The position numbers and the translations under genes are program-made. Shown piece after piece: positions 1 through 11,048 of a stretch of 64,000 nt of DNA; the stretch's first letter is position 1; each line of letters starts with the position of its first letter. Origin of the DNA: Zanthoxylum bungeanum (taxonomy: Eukaryota > Streptophyta > Magnoliopsida > Sapindales > Rutaceae); contig SKCR01021443.1 of assembly GCA_019454045.1 (NCBI GenBank), positions 1-64,000 of the forward strand, written 5' to 3'. Below the pieces are notes generated by a model. That model was not told the DNA's origin, ran no database searches, and saw only the letters and a program-made list of their open reading frames with translations.

Positions 1-971
1 GAAACCATTTCCGTCAAAACACATTAAATTCATAAAATCAAAATATCAAATAAATGTAAAATAAAAATATCGTAAGAAACAAAGAACATAAGTATCCACT
101 CAATGTGCTAGGATAGACCGGATATGCTTCACGTAGTTGGCGAATGTTGCGAATCTTGATGTCGATCTAAAGCCAATTCAATTCGTTAGACTATATAACA
201 CGGAATACTTTTCGTATAAAATAATAAAATATGCAATGTATGGACACTCAATGTCACTATATATTGGGAATATTTAGGTCGTCTACGGATTTCACGGACC
301 TTAATTTGGAATTACGCAAGTGTGGATGCGGAAATTTAGATTCTGCTTATTCACTGAAAATTCATTGCTTATTGGCTAACTTTGAAAATTCGCTGCAACT
401 AATTGGGAGTGAATCAAGAGCTGAAATTTAATAGGATGAACTTTACTGTGTCTAGTTTAGTAGCTTTTTACGGATTTTGATTTCGAACCATAAAATTCAA
501 GTTTATAACTGGTTTATTACACACTATACAGTTGTAGACAGAATCTGCTACAATCAGGACAATCAAGTTTCGAAATTCACCATAAATTAATCATTCGTTA
601 GAAAATTCTGATTTTTTTGGATATGTTAGTCCTTAATTAGTATAGTTTCATAAAAAAATTACAGTTTATAAATTGGAGGCCTAAAACCCAAGTTATAATT
701 AAAATACCATAACTTGTCCAGTTTGAAAGAAAATTACACTCACTACCTAATTTCATTGTTTGACTGCTCTATGTAAATCATTCAATTCAGTCATAACTCC
801 CATGCATTTCAATACAATTATAACACATTATTATCCAAAAAAAAAAACATAAAAAACTTGGCCCTATTTATAAAGGAAAATTAGTCCTACTTAATAAATT
901 ACAATCTTCATGCATTCTAATCTAATATCCACCGTCATCTTCACCATTAACATCAACAAATCCTATATTTC
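1..971. other. AT-rich stretch, no gene recognised
   Basis: No recognisable protein or RNA gene is visible. The stretch is AT-rich, and its few open frames are short and unsupported. On the minus strand it would lie downstream of the small split host ORF described at 972-1060 and 6668-6751, so part of it could be that gene's 3' region. This is inference only. Confidence 0.4.
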
Positions 972-1060
972 TCAAACACTACTAGCTTTCCTCAAAATCC
1001 CCTCACTACCGAAACCCACACTTCCACACACTTCACATAATTCTTCATTTAGCAATATAT
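972..1060 (-). pseudogene. Possible 3' part of a small host ORF split by element 1
   Basis: Read on the minus strand from the left edge of element 1, this stretch is open for about 28 codons and contains the peptide NEELCEVCGSVGFGSEGIL, ending at a TGA at 972-974. It can be joined in frame to the transit-peptide-like start at 6668-6751 if element 1 (about 1061-6667) is removed. The join is uncertain because no clean target duplication is visible and the outermost bases of the left LTR are divergent. The product is not recognised. Confidence 0.3.
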
Positions 1061-2071
1061 TGGTAATGTCCGTGACAAAACAAGTTCAATTGAGTTGTGA
1101 TAAGTTTTGAAGAACTTGGAGCAATTGGACTGGTATTTGGCAGAACTAGAGCATTTTCATTAGTGCTGCGTTCATTGCAGCGTTCAAACGTGTGGCGTTA
1201 GTGGCACGTTCTCCATTGGGTTCGAACAAAATATTTCAGAAAGCAAACATTCGTGGTACGTTCGAGGAAGCGTTCGGACAAAATATTCCAGAGAGCCATC
1301 ATTCGTGGTGCGTTCGAACGAGTCTTTCTAGTGGGCACACGTTCATGGTACGTTCGAGTAATCGTTCGAACGCGACTACGATCTGAATGCGTTTTTGAGA
1401 CTTTTCACTTTGAAAGACCCTAAATCTTCACCCTACCTATAAATATAACATGTAGCCACCATCCCCATTTGTTGAAACATAAATCCTTTGAGTCTAAATC
1501 TTTTAAAGCTTTCAACCTTCTTTGATTCCACCATTGAAGACTTCTTATCTTCTTGTCTTCTTCATTAATGGTGTGGATCCCTCTTTGATAAATCTTCAAC
1601 ACAACCAAACCCAAAATTCCTAATCCTTCAGAGTTCTCAAGGAGGAAGATTGGTAGTCGGAGTTCCGGCGTGTGTAAGGAGTTCATTCAATCAGAGAATT
1701 CAGAGGTTCAGAAGAAAACCGTGGTGTGCGGGCTTAAGAAGTTCCTTGGGTTCTTACAGTCTAGAGGTACTTGAGTCGGTGGAGTTGCCACCATAGGTCT
1801 TGACCATCACTGTAAGTTTTTCTCTATATAGTGGATTGGGCTGGAAGCCAAGATACCTATAGTGATTTTTGTACACGCACGAGTTTTCCACTTCGTCACC
1901 AAAATTATTGTGTTGATTTTGTGTGATTGATTTAATTTTCTGCAATTTATTTTATTTGTTTATATTGTGGTTGCTTGTTGAGAAACCATTGTAACAATAT
2001 TTAGGACTTGTCTTAAAATATTGTGATAATTTCCGCATAGGGTCAAAACTTAGGATAAACATGAACTTACA
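1061..2071 (+). repeat. Element 1 5' LTR
   Basis: It matches 5653-6667 nearly throughout, starting at TGGTAATGTCC and ending in ACTTACA directly before the primer site. The 3' LTR has about 17 more bases at its start (TGTTAGTTCC at 5636) that are not clearly recognisable here, so the true left edge may be about 1036-1060. The first third carries several copies of an ACGTTCG or CGTTCGAACG motif, including a perfect CGTTCGAACG at 1363-1372. Confidence 0.85.
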
Positions 2072-2073
2072 AT

Positions 2074-2085
2074 TGGTATAAGAGC
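2074..2085 (+). other. Primer binding site (tRNA-Met type), element 1
   Basis: TGGTATAAGAGC differs at one base from the usual plant Copia primer site TGGTATCAGAGC. It lies two bases after the LTR end, where reverse transcription would begin. Confidence 0.85.
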
Positions 2086-2112
2086 CTGAATTCGATCCTT
2101 AACCCATTAGCT

Positions 2113-3980
2113 ATGGATCGTAGTCAACCTTTAAATTGCCCGCCATTTTTTGATGGCACATAATATTTACATTGGAAGGTTCACATGAGAGCGTTCCTTA
2201 AGTCCTTAGATGATAGGGTCTGGATGACAGTAGAGTACGGGTGGAAACCTCCCATTGTTATAGTTGATAAGGTCTATTCCCCTAAAGATAAATTGACCTG
2301 GTCCGAGGATGATTTTGACGCTAACAATAGGAACAACAAGGGAATTAATGCCCTACATGTGCTGTGTGCTCAGCTGAATTTAGGAGAATCTCTATGTGTG
2401 AGATAACCAAGGATGTTTGGGACATCCTGCAGACTGTGCATGAGGGCACATTGTCTCTTAAAAATAATAGACTCAAGGATTTAGCTACTAGGTTTGAGGT
2501 CGCCCAAATGAAAGATGATGAGACATTTGATGAGTTCTAAGCTGAGATTAACGATGTCGTTAACTCAAGCTTTAACCTAGGTGAGACTATCCCTACTAGT
2601 ATGATAGTTAGGAAAATCCTTAGATCCCTACCTGATAAGTTCCTACCCAAGATCATCGCCATCGAAGAAAGCAATGAACTCGATCAGCTTAAACTAGAAG
2701 ACCTAGTAGGAAAATTATAGATTTATGAGAAGAAACTTCCTGGTTATAAAAAGCTAAAGACTATAGCGATGAAGATCGCGAAGGAAGTTGTTCATGGTCC
2801 GTCTAGTGATGATGATAATACCCTCACAGATCATGATTTGGCCTTGTTTGTAAAAAGGTTTAAGAAATTTCTTAAGCTTAAGAAGAGTGGCCATAACAGT
2901 AATATGGATATGGAAGATGAGCCTAGGGAGAGTAGGCATAGCAGGAGAGAGTCCAGAGAGGATATGGGAGTAGACCCCGTGGTGTCCAGTGCCATGAATG
3001 TGAAGACTATGGGCATATTCGATCTGAGTTCCCTACCTACCTTAAGGCTAAAGGTAAGCAAGCCATGGTAGCCTCTCTTAGTGATTCATAAGGTGGGCAT
3101 ACTTCTGATGAGTCTCCTAAGAATAAGAGCAATTTTATGGCCTTTGATGTTAGTATGTCTGATAAGAGAGAGAACAATGTTAATAATGCTGATTCAGAAG
3201 TCTCTCTCGATGAGTCTATTGATGAGGAAAGTCTTCATGTAGCTTATATTGAACTGTTTAATAAGAGTTTAGCTATTAAGAAGACTAATATAGAGGTCAA
3301 TAAGAGGCTCAAACTAGTTGAGCTAGAAAAGAATGAAGCTCAAGCCAAATTTGAGCAAAGCCTTTTGATGGTAGATGACCTGAAGGAGAGGAACATAGGC
3401 CTAGTTGATAGGATCCACACTTTAGAGGCCGAACTTGAAAATGCTAGAACCCAGTTGTCTGCATTTTCCAGTGGGAATAAGAAACTAGACCGCATGCTAG
3501 GAATTATTGTTGTGACATCATCGTCTAGAGCAGTGCCTAACCCTCCTAAACATGACAGGCAAGAAGCCTGTTGAGTGCAGTCATGTTATTCCTCCATTTG
3601 TTCCTCGTCCTGTTCCCCAACCTCGATCTAGAGGTGTTTTGGGTAAACCTCGCTCTTATCCGAGGTTTGTGCCTGTGTGCCATCATTGTGGCAAGGCAGG
3701 ACACATTAGGCCTAAGTACTACATTTTGCACAACCATAAGAAAATGCCTAAGATTGTGTCACCTAGATTTGACTCTTCAAATCTAGTGTCTCAAGTTTCC
3801 GCACTAACCAAACAAGCTCAATTCCTTAGTGTGAATATTTATTTGTTGACTGGGAATGCTCATGTGGAAGAGGTTCCTAGAAAGGTTTGGGTGAGGAAGC
3901 AAAATGTATTCCCATATACTTCTGAATGCCTTGATCCTGACAGGCATGATAAGAGTGCACTTCGGTGTAACTCTTCCTAG
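2113..3980 (+). pseudogene. gag: Degenerate gag polyprotein of element 1 (SIRE/Maximus-like)
   Basis: The frame starts at ATG 2113, 28 bases after the primer site, with a start like Copia gag proteins (a PPFFDGT stretch, a stop, then YLHWKVHMRAFLKSLDDRVW). After one frame change the typical core follows (VRKILRSLPDKFLPKIIAIE, then EDLVGKL). Two zinc knuckles are visible, near 2991-3040 (CHECEDYGHIRSEF) and 3677-3722 (CHHCGKAGHIRPKY). In both, the fourth zinc ligand is replaced, Cys to Phe and Cys to Tyr. A charged Lys/Glu/Leu-rich coiled-coil lies between them (3137-3540). Several in-frame stops, including TAA at about 2161 and TAG near 2718, rule out a full-length product. Gag would normally form the RNA-packaging particle. 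Confidence 0.8.
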
Positions 3981-5623
3981 AAGTTGCATTTGGTTTCCCA
4001 TTGCATGTGTGTGTGTGTGTTTTTACGTTTTTACACGTTTATTTTCGTTTCACTGCATGTGGGTGTGTGTGTTTTATTTTTTGTTATTTGTCCCTTGGTA
4101 TATAAGATGGAAACCCGAGCATAAATTTCATAGCCGATTCCGAATTGACGTTAGTATGATCTGCACTCGGGATACAACTCCACGTACCATTGGATATTGA
4201 CAAGCCATGTTATGTTTTTGTTTTTTTTTTGTGTGTGCGTGTCAAAACTGAAAAATCAAAAAAATATATAAATTACAAAAGATCAAATTTATTTTATGGC
4301 TTGTTCGAGCATGAAAAGTATGTGCATGTGATCCTAGTATGTAGGATATATGGTTATGCATGTATAATATGCTTTTATTTTTTTTCTTAATGCTTTATAT
4401 GCATATGTGTGTGTGATCAAAACGCTTGGTATATCTTGTGCTTGTACCTCACATACACGTTTTTATTATGTCAAGGCTTGGTCGTAATTATGAGTTTTTG
4501 GACTAGCAATCAAATTTCTACCATACTTTGTTCACTAAATAGTGTGATCTTTGACTAGATGACCTTGTTATACCCTTATAAAAGCAAAAAGAAATTAAAA
4601 AAATATTTACATGAGACTCTAGTGCAAAAGAGCCAATGAGTCAAATTCAAAAGATAAGGGCAAAAACTCTTCACTCGAAAGAGTTGTTATTTATGAGATC
4701 ATTATAGTTATGGGGAATATAACATATCATGCAACCAATGTTTCTTAAATTTAGGTCCTAGTGGTGCTGGGTTTGAACATCTATTTTTGTGGACTTGGTT
4801 TGTTAAGAGATGGATTTTTTTGGCTGTGTCCAGCTTATAAAATAAGGTCTTAAGCCTTGATTCGTTGTGCACCTATTTTATCACGCAAGTGCTTATTTAT
4901 GCCTTGGTGTTTATGTCATATGCATAAGTGTTGTATTTAGCCAAATTTAAAATGATGCATATTGTTTCATGTCATAAACAGCTGAATACTGACTGTGTAT
5001 CATTATATTTGCTTGCAGTGCTGTTTCAGTCAGTTTTTGATAAATTCTTGTTTATCTCATTGTATGCTTGTGTGTGCTCCCTGTCATTGTATACCGTTTG
5101 TTTTTCATATCTATGAGTGTTTACTTCCTGTGTGTTTTTAAGCTAACTTTATGAACCTGTTAGTGAGGGGGGTAAGTTTTTTCTGCATATACTCTTGCAT
5201 GAGTTCTCTCATGTTGTTTATCTTGATACCTTCATCCTTTATCATTTCGTGACAAAAAAAGGGAGAGTAGATTAAGAGGGAGTAGTAGCGTAGGATATCA
5301 TTTTCATATCTCCGTTTTAAAGGGAGTTTAGATTAATGGGGAGAAGGATATATAATACTTGTACATGCATGAGTGTTATACCTACTTTATGTTATATTAT
5401 ACTTAATAATCCCAATGCTTTTCACGGTATATTGCTGTTTGTGGATGTTTCAGGTAAACAGATTTTATTGCTAAGGTGGCATTGTTTTGAAGGCTACTTG
5501 GTTAGGTATTAGATCGAGTCTTATTGTAATAAGTCACTGTTTTGATGGTTGACAGTTGACTATTTTCTTTTTGGGTCTATTACCGTAGTCTTTGTATTAG
5601 TTAGTGTTTTGTAATGAAATGCC
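3981..5623 (+). other. Non-coding internal region of element 1
   Basis: This is where pol would lie in an autonomous Copia element, but no integrase, RT or RNase H signature appears in any frame. The stretch holds GT-rich runs (about 4005-4075), poly-T tracts, and near its end several AAAGGGAGA-like purine blocks (5256-5345) that resemble repeated polypurine tracts. Confidence 0.7.
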
Positions 5624-5634
5624 AAAGAGGGAGA
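5624..5634 (+). other. Polypurine tract of element 1
   Basis: AAAGAGGGAGA lies directly before the TGTTAG start of the 3' LTR, the position and composition expected for the plus-strand primer. Confidence 0.75.
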
Positions 5635-5635
5635 T

Positions 5636-6667
5636 TGTTAGTTCCATTTTTATTGGTAATGTCCGTGACAAAATAATTTCAATTGAGTTGTTATAAGTCT
5701 TGAAGAACTTGGAGCAATTGGACTGGTATTTGGCAGAGCTGGAGCATTTTCGTTAGTGCTGCATTCGTTGTAGCGTTCGAACGTGTGGTGTTAGTGGCAC
5801 GTTCTCCATTGGTTTCGAACAAAATATTCCAAAAAGCAAACGTTCGTGGTACGTTCGAGGAAGCATTCGAACAAAACATTCCCAAGAGCCAGCGTTCATG
5901 GTACGTTCGAGTAGCGTTCGAATGAGTCTTTCCAGTGGGCACATGTTCGTGGTCCGTTCGAGTAATCGTTCGAACGTGACTGCGATCTGAACGCTTTTTT
6001 GAGCATTTTGGCTTTGAAAAACCCTAAATCTTCACCCTACATATAAATAGAACATGTAGCCACCATCCCCATTTGTTGAAACACAAATTCTTTGTGCCCA
6101 AATCTTTCAAAGCTTTCAGCCTTCTTTGATTCCACCATTGAAGACTTCTTATCTTCTTCATTAATGGTGTGAATCCCTCTTTGATAAACCTTCAACACAA
6201 CCAAACCCAAAATTCCTAATCCTTTAGAGTTCTCAAGGAGGAAGATTGGTAGTCGGAGTTCCGGCGTGCGTAAGGAGTTCATTCACTCAGATACTTCAGA
6301 GGTTCAGAAGAAAAGAGTGTTGTGCGGGCTTAAGGAGTTCCTTGGGTTCTTACAGTCTAGAGGTACTTGAGTCGGTGGGTTTGCCACCATAGGTCTTGAC
6401 CATCGCTGTAAGTTTTTCAGTATATAGTGTATTGGGCTGGTAGCCGAGATACCCGGAGTGGTTTTTATACTCGCACGAGTTTTCCACTTCGTCACCAAAA
6501 TTATTGTGTTGATTTTGTGTGATTGATTTAATTTTCCGCAATCTATTTTATTTGTTTAGATTGTGGTTGCTTGTTGAGAATCCATTGTAACAATATTTAG
6601 GACTTGTCTTAAAATATTGTGATAATTTCAGCATAGGGTCAGAACTTAAGATAAACACGAACTTACA
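5636..6667 (+). repeat. Element 1 3' LTR
   Basis: It starts TGTTAGTTCC directly after the purine tract and ends ACTTACA. It matches the 5' LTR over about 1 kb with scattered substitutions and small indels. A perfect CGTTCGAACG palindrome lies at 5967-5976, in a field of related ACGTTCG motifs (5770-5990). Confidence 0.85.
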
Positions 6668-6751
6668 AGGGCGAAAATGGTGAGTGAGGAAGCTAAAATT
6701 TCGAACAAGTGGGGGTGCACTCTTGCTAGCTGCTGCCGTAATGGAAGCCAT
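6668..6751 (-). pseudogene. Possible N-terminal part of a small host gene (transit-peptide-like)
   Basis: On the minus strand an ATG at 6751, preceded by a pyrimidine-rich leader, opens a frame starting MASITAAASKSAPPLVRNF and running into element 1 at 6667. The composition (Ala/Ser-rich, basic, no acidic residues) is what plastid or mitochondrial transit peptides look like. The frame can continue at 1060-972 to give a protein of under 60 residues. The family is not recognised. It may be a single exon of a larger gene or a chance frame. Confidence 0.3.
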
Positions 6752-6910
6752 GGAAGGGGGAAAATTTCGTGAGGTGAAGAGAAAGAGAATGGCTTAAATG
6801 GTTTTTCTTGGTCAAAAACAAAAAAAAATTAGAAACTTCTAGGTAGTAGTTAATAAAAAAGTTATTTTTATTTTATTTTATTTTAGTTTAGATAATTCTT
6901 TTACTGAGTA
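6752..6910. other. Spacer between element 1 and the hAT element
   Basis: No gene is seen. On the minus strand it reads as a possible leader for the frame starting at 6751 (pyrimidine-rich near 6755-6800). The rest is A/T-rich. Confidence 0.4.
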
Positions 6911-6918
6911 CCCTTAAA
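6911..6918. repeat. hAT target-site duplication, left copy
   Basis: CCCTTAAA here is identical to 9931-9938. Eight bases is the diagnostic length for hAT insertion. Confidence 0.95.
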
Positions 6919-9900
6919 TAGATCCGGTCAAGGTTCCGGTTCTGAACCGGTTGGAACCATACGGTTCCGATTTCGGTTCCAACCAGTTCCGGTTCTGGTT
7001 CCGAAACCGAAACCATATTTGGCCGGTTCGGTTAGGGTTCTGATCCTAACCGAACCTGTTGGAACCGCTGGAACCGAACGGTTCCAGCGGTTGGTTCCAA
7101 CTCTTTGTCCCCAACGACTACTAGTCGTTGGGGACAGCCCAACGGCTAGTAGCCATTTGGCTGGGCTCCCTGCCCCCAACGTATATATATACATTAAAAA
7201 ATAATAATGTGGATTTCCCAAATTATCCCTAATAACAATAATAAAACGGGTAATTTTAGGGGTATTTTAGGTATCACAAAAGTATTCTAAAAATATATAA
7301 ATAGGGGTCATTTTTCATTATTTCAACACGCCAATTTCTCAATTCTCAATTCTCTCAATTTATACAATTCTCTCATCTACAATTACAATTCTCTCTTACT
7401 CAATTCTCCAATTCTTTAAAATTTCTTAAACAACAAATGACAAGCTCATCTGAGAACACAATGTCAAATGTGCCAACCCAAGAGAGCGGCCCTAGTATCG
7501 GTTCACGGAGAAGAGAAGTTAAGTCTTGTTCCTCGGATATTTTCAAAATTCATTTTCATTTAATCGATACTGCAAATGAAGGTTCAAGAGCAGTATACAA
7601 CTATTGTGGGGTTTCTTAGAAATTTACTGGTGGATACAACAATATGATCAAGCACCTGAAAAGACATCATGCCGTTGAGCTTGGACTTGATACGACACAA
7701 ACACATCATCTAGTAGAGGTACGAGTTCTTTAGATTTATTTAAATATTCTGATGCTAAAAATAGAGAAGATTTTGCTAAATTAACTTGTATGACACATTT
7801 TTCTTTAAGTTTTGGTGAAAAAATTACTTTTACTAATTACGTTCAAAATGCTTTAAATCCTGCTGCTTGTAAAATGACTCGAAATACAACAAAACGTCAA
7901 AATTTTAAATTATACAAAGATGGTAAAATTATTTTAAATGAAACATTTAGAGATATTAAAGGTCGTCTTTCTATTTGTTCTGATATTTAAAGTGACCATT
8001 GGCGAACACACTCATACATGGGTGTGACTTGTCATTGGATTGATGCATCATGGAACATGCAAAAATGACTTATTGCATTTAGAGTTTTTGATGAACAACA
8101 TACTGCACAAAATATTTATAGAATGATGAAAGTAATTTTTGATGAATGTGGTTTATTAGGTAAAATTTTAACAATTGGATTTGATAATGCATCTGCAAAT
8201 ATTGCATCAATCACTGATTTAATAGAAATATGCGAACCAAATTTAGGGGGTCGATTTTTTCATGTTCATTGCACATGTCATGTTCTTAATTTATGTGTTC
8301 AAGATGGTTTTGAAAAATTATCACCTTTCATTGATCCTATTAAGAAATCACTTAATTGTATTTGGTCATATTCTTAAGTTAGGAGAGAACGGGCCAAGTT
8401 TTGTAAATTAAATGGTATTAAACCGATAAAATTTTCACGAGATGTTCCAACACGTTGGAATTCAACTTATTTTCTTTTATTTCAAGCTTTGCAATACAAA
8501 GATGCATTATGTAGTTTTTTTTCTCAACATGTTCAACATATCACACTTTTTCCTAGTTAATGAGAAATTTGTGATAAAATTTTAAATTTTTTAAAAGTTT
8601 TTAATGATGCTACAAATACTTTTAGCGGAGTTTATTATCCTACAACACATTTATTTATTCTTGAAAGTTTGAATATTGTTGGTACTCTCGATGAGCATAT
8701 TGAAAGTCATGATCCTAATGATATTGTTTTGTTTGAAGCTATTAATGTTATGAAACGAAAATGCTTGCATTATTTTAGATACATTCCTTACTTTATCTTA
8801 TTGCTGCTGTTTTTGATCCTAAATTTAAATTTGAAGGTTTGAATAGTGCTTTACAAGCTTACTATGGATATTTAGGAATATTAGATGAAATTGATATTAC
8901 AAGAATAATAGCTAAAATAAAAATTGATTTAATAGAGTTATTTAATGATTATATTAGAAGATATAACTTGCAATCAGTAGGACAATCTAGTATTAGCGAA
9001 TCCGTAATGCAAACAAGACTTGCGCAAGTGATCGTTGATTATTACAACGAAATAAAAAACATAGGGATAACACGACTAATAACCCGGAATTAGATAATTA
9101 TTTATCTACAAATTTCGAGTTTTCAACTGAAAGTTTAGTTAGTAAAAATTTTCAAATCCTTGAATGGTGGAACCGACATCAAAATGTATATCCTGTATTT
9201 TCAATTATTGCTAAAGAGATATTGATAGAACCTGTTTCCACCGTTGCGGTTGAGCAAGCTTTCAGCATGAGAGGCAATATATAGGAAGTCAGACGGTCCT
9301 CATTACATCCAAGCACTCTAGAAGCAACAACATGTGTGGATGGTTGAAACCGAGCTGATATGAGGCAACAAGAATATGCCACTGATGAATTTAAGACTTG
9401 TTCGACAATGCATCTGCAAGTGCAAGCGGAACTGGAGCTGAAGGATCAACAAGCATTGATAATGATGATTGATAATTAAAGAATTGTAAAATTACAATGG
9501 GGAAATATCTTAAAAATGTAATGAAACAACGTGAGTTTTGATTCCTCTCACCCCTGGAAGATACGTAGGCAACTTAAGTATTTAAAAATTTAAGTTCAAG
9601 CTCTTTAATTTAATAATTTTTTTTTAAATTTTTTTAGATAAGAATTTTATTTGTAATTTAATGTAATTATGTAAGTTTATCATATAAATTCAAATTCATA
9701 ATTTTAAATTAAATTATTTTTTCAATCTCAATTTTTTATTTTAAAAAAAGTTAAAAAAATCGAATGGATCCGGAACCGAAACCGAACGGTTCGGTTCCGG
9801 TTCCACACTTAGTATGGAACCGAAACCGAACCAGAATTAACTAGTCCGATTCCGGTTCCACACTCATGGAACCGAGAACCGTCCAGTTCGATTCCAGTTT

Positions 9901-9930
9901 GGAACTGAACCGGACCGCCGGCCAGGTCTA
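6919..9930 (+). mobile_element. Degenerate hAT (Ac-like) DNA transposon
   Basis: The element is bounded by imperfect terminal inverted repeats (left TAGATCCGGTC, right end reversed TAGACCTGGCC) and a perfect 8-bp target duplication CCCTTAAA at 6911-6918 and 9931-9938. Both ends are rich in GGAACCG/CGGTTCC subterminal motifs (6930-7110 and 9765-9920), as in hAT elements where transposase binds. It encodes a broken BED-finger/hATC transposase on the plus strand. Length (about 3.0 kb), 8-bp duplication and protein domains agree with the hAT superfamily. Confidence 0.95.
7437..9479 (+). pseudogene. hAT transposase pseudogene (zinc-finger BED / RICESLEEPER-like)
   Basis: The frame begins at ATG 7437. 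Near residue 50 is a BED-type zinc finger (YNYC then MIKHLKRHH) whose first Cys is replaced by Tyr. The RNase H-like core follows with several stops (for example at 7617 and 7988). It includes GFDNASANIASI and the HVHCTCHVLNLCVQDG segment typical of plant hAT transposases, then VPTRWNSTYF. The C-terminal hATC dimerisation region is clear near 9160-9285 (ILEWWNRH, then EPVSTVAVEQAFS). The last in-frame stop is at 9477-9479. An intact enzyme would cut and paste the element; this copy cannot make one. Confidence 0.92.
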
Positions 9931-9938
9931 CCCTTAAA

Positions 9939-10453
9939 TATACACATACATTACCCCTTAACAAACTAGCCATGACATGACATGGAGGGATTTTGTCCAG
10001 AAAATTCATTATAAATTCTAATTAATAACTTTACTTAGAATTTGAAAAATTTTCCACCACCATCATATCAATCCGGTAAAATCTAAGCGAAATCTATTAA
10101 ATTTTTTACGGGTTATTACACAAAGAAAGTTAATTTAAAAGGGATTTAAACAGTGTAAAAAAATAAAAAATAAATTTAATATAAATAAATAGAGTAATGA
10201 TCTAATAGAGTATTCAAAATTATTGGTAGAGTACAAATAGCCTTCCAATCTCTAAGTCACTACGTCTCTCTTTATAAATCGCTATTATTTTCTTTTCCTT
10301 CAATGAGGTTCATAGTTTAAAAAAATCTCACCCATCGGATACGGTGAGAAATATTTTTCTATGTTGTAAAACTATCAAAGAAGTCTTTATATAAAATTCA
10401 ATATGATAAAGCTCCTTCCATTTTCCCATTATAATATTTATGAGAGTTAGCAT
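9939..10453. other. AT-rich gap, possible old LTR edge
   Basis: No gene is seen between the hAT element and the Copia-A LTR. On the minus strand TGTAATAACCCG near 10109-10120 resembles the start of some chromovirus LTRs, but no partner repeat is in the window. Confidence 0.3.
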
Positions 10454-11048
10454 TGTTGATAAATATGTGTTATTAAATGAAATTAAAATGTAATATTCAA
10501 CCAATTATATATTAACATGTCAAAATTAAACGTAAACCATAAAATTTAGAAAAACCTAGAAAATGATGATGATAATGAAAACTTGGTCCAAGTCGAGTTG
10601 CCTCTGTCCTTAAGACCTTATTAGTCCCGCATCGATGCTCTACGGATGGTTTTGTGACTAACTTTCTCCAAGGATTACTTGGATGCTTCTTGTAGAAGGG
10701 ACACTCTTTTAACAAGAACTTTGAACAATGACAAAATGGTTGAAACTCTCTCTTAACTTGACTCCCTTATTCAAAATGAATGACTTGTAAATGTAGGTAT
10801 ATCCGATTGGAGAGAATAAACCTAAGCCCCCCTTATATAGGCATGGAAAGGTGCCTTTGTGGGCACCATTGGGCATAAGGTGTAACCCTCATAAGGGTTA
10901 TATCACTTTCTTATACCTTTTAGGGCCTAAAGGTGTGTTTTTCTAATTTAGAGGACATGTCCCTTCAACTTATGACTTTCTTATAAGGCATTTCTTAAAG
11001 GACATGTCTCTCATACACTTAAATTATATATTTAGAGAATTTACAACA
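10454..11048 (-). repeat. Copia-A 3' LTR
   Basis: The LTR is 595 bp, bounded by TGTTGATAAAT and ATTTACAACA on the plus strand. Its length equals that of the plus-strand copy (52981-53575), and the two share the TACAAGAAGCATCCAAGT block and the AGGCAACTCG block. A TATA-like CCTATATAAGG (minus strand, about 10830-10845) marks the probable promoter. Confidence 0.85.

Larger units (their letters stand above)
1061..6667 (+). mobile_element. Element 1: non-autonomous gag-only Copia-type LTR retrotransposon
   Basis: Two long direct repeats bracket a tRNA-Met-like primer site (2074-2085), a degenerate gag (2113-about 3980), about 1.6 kb without coding capacity, and a purine tract (5624-5634). No protease, integrase, RT or RNase H can be found in any frame. 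The gag resembles that of SIRE/Maximus-lineage Copia elements, with a long coiled-coil and two zinc knuckles. This layout fits the terminal-repeat gag-only (TR-GAG) class, which depends on enzymes from other elements. Stop codons, frameshifts and roughly 10 percent LTR divergence by eye indicate an old copy. Confidence 0.8.

Noticed and set aside
10105..10125. Start of a chromovirus LTR (TGTAATAACCCG on the minus strand)
   Set aside because: No matching end, partner repeat or target duplication could be found in the window.
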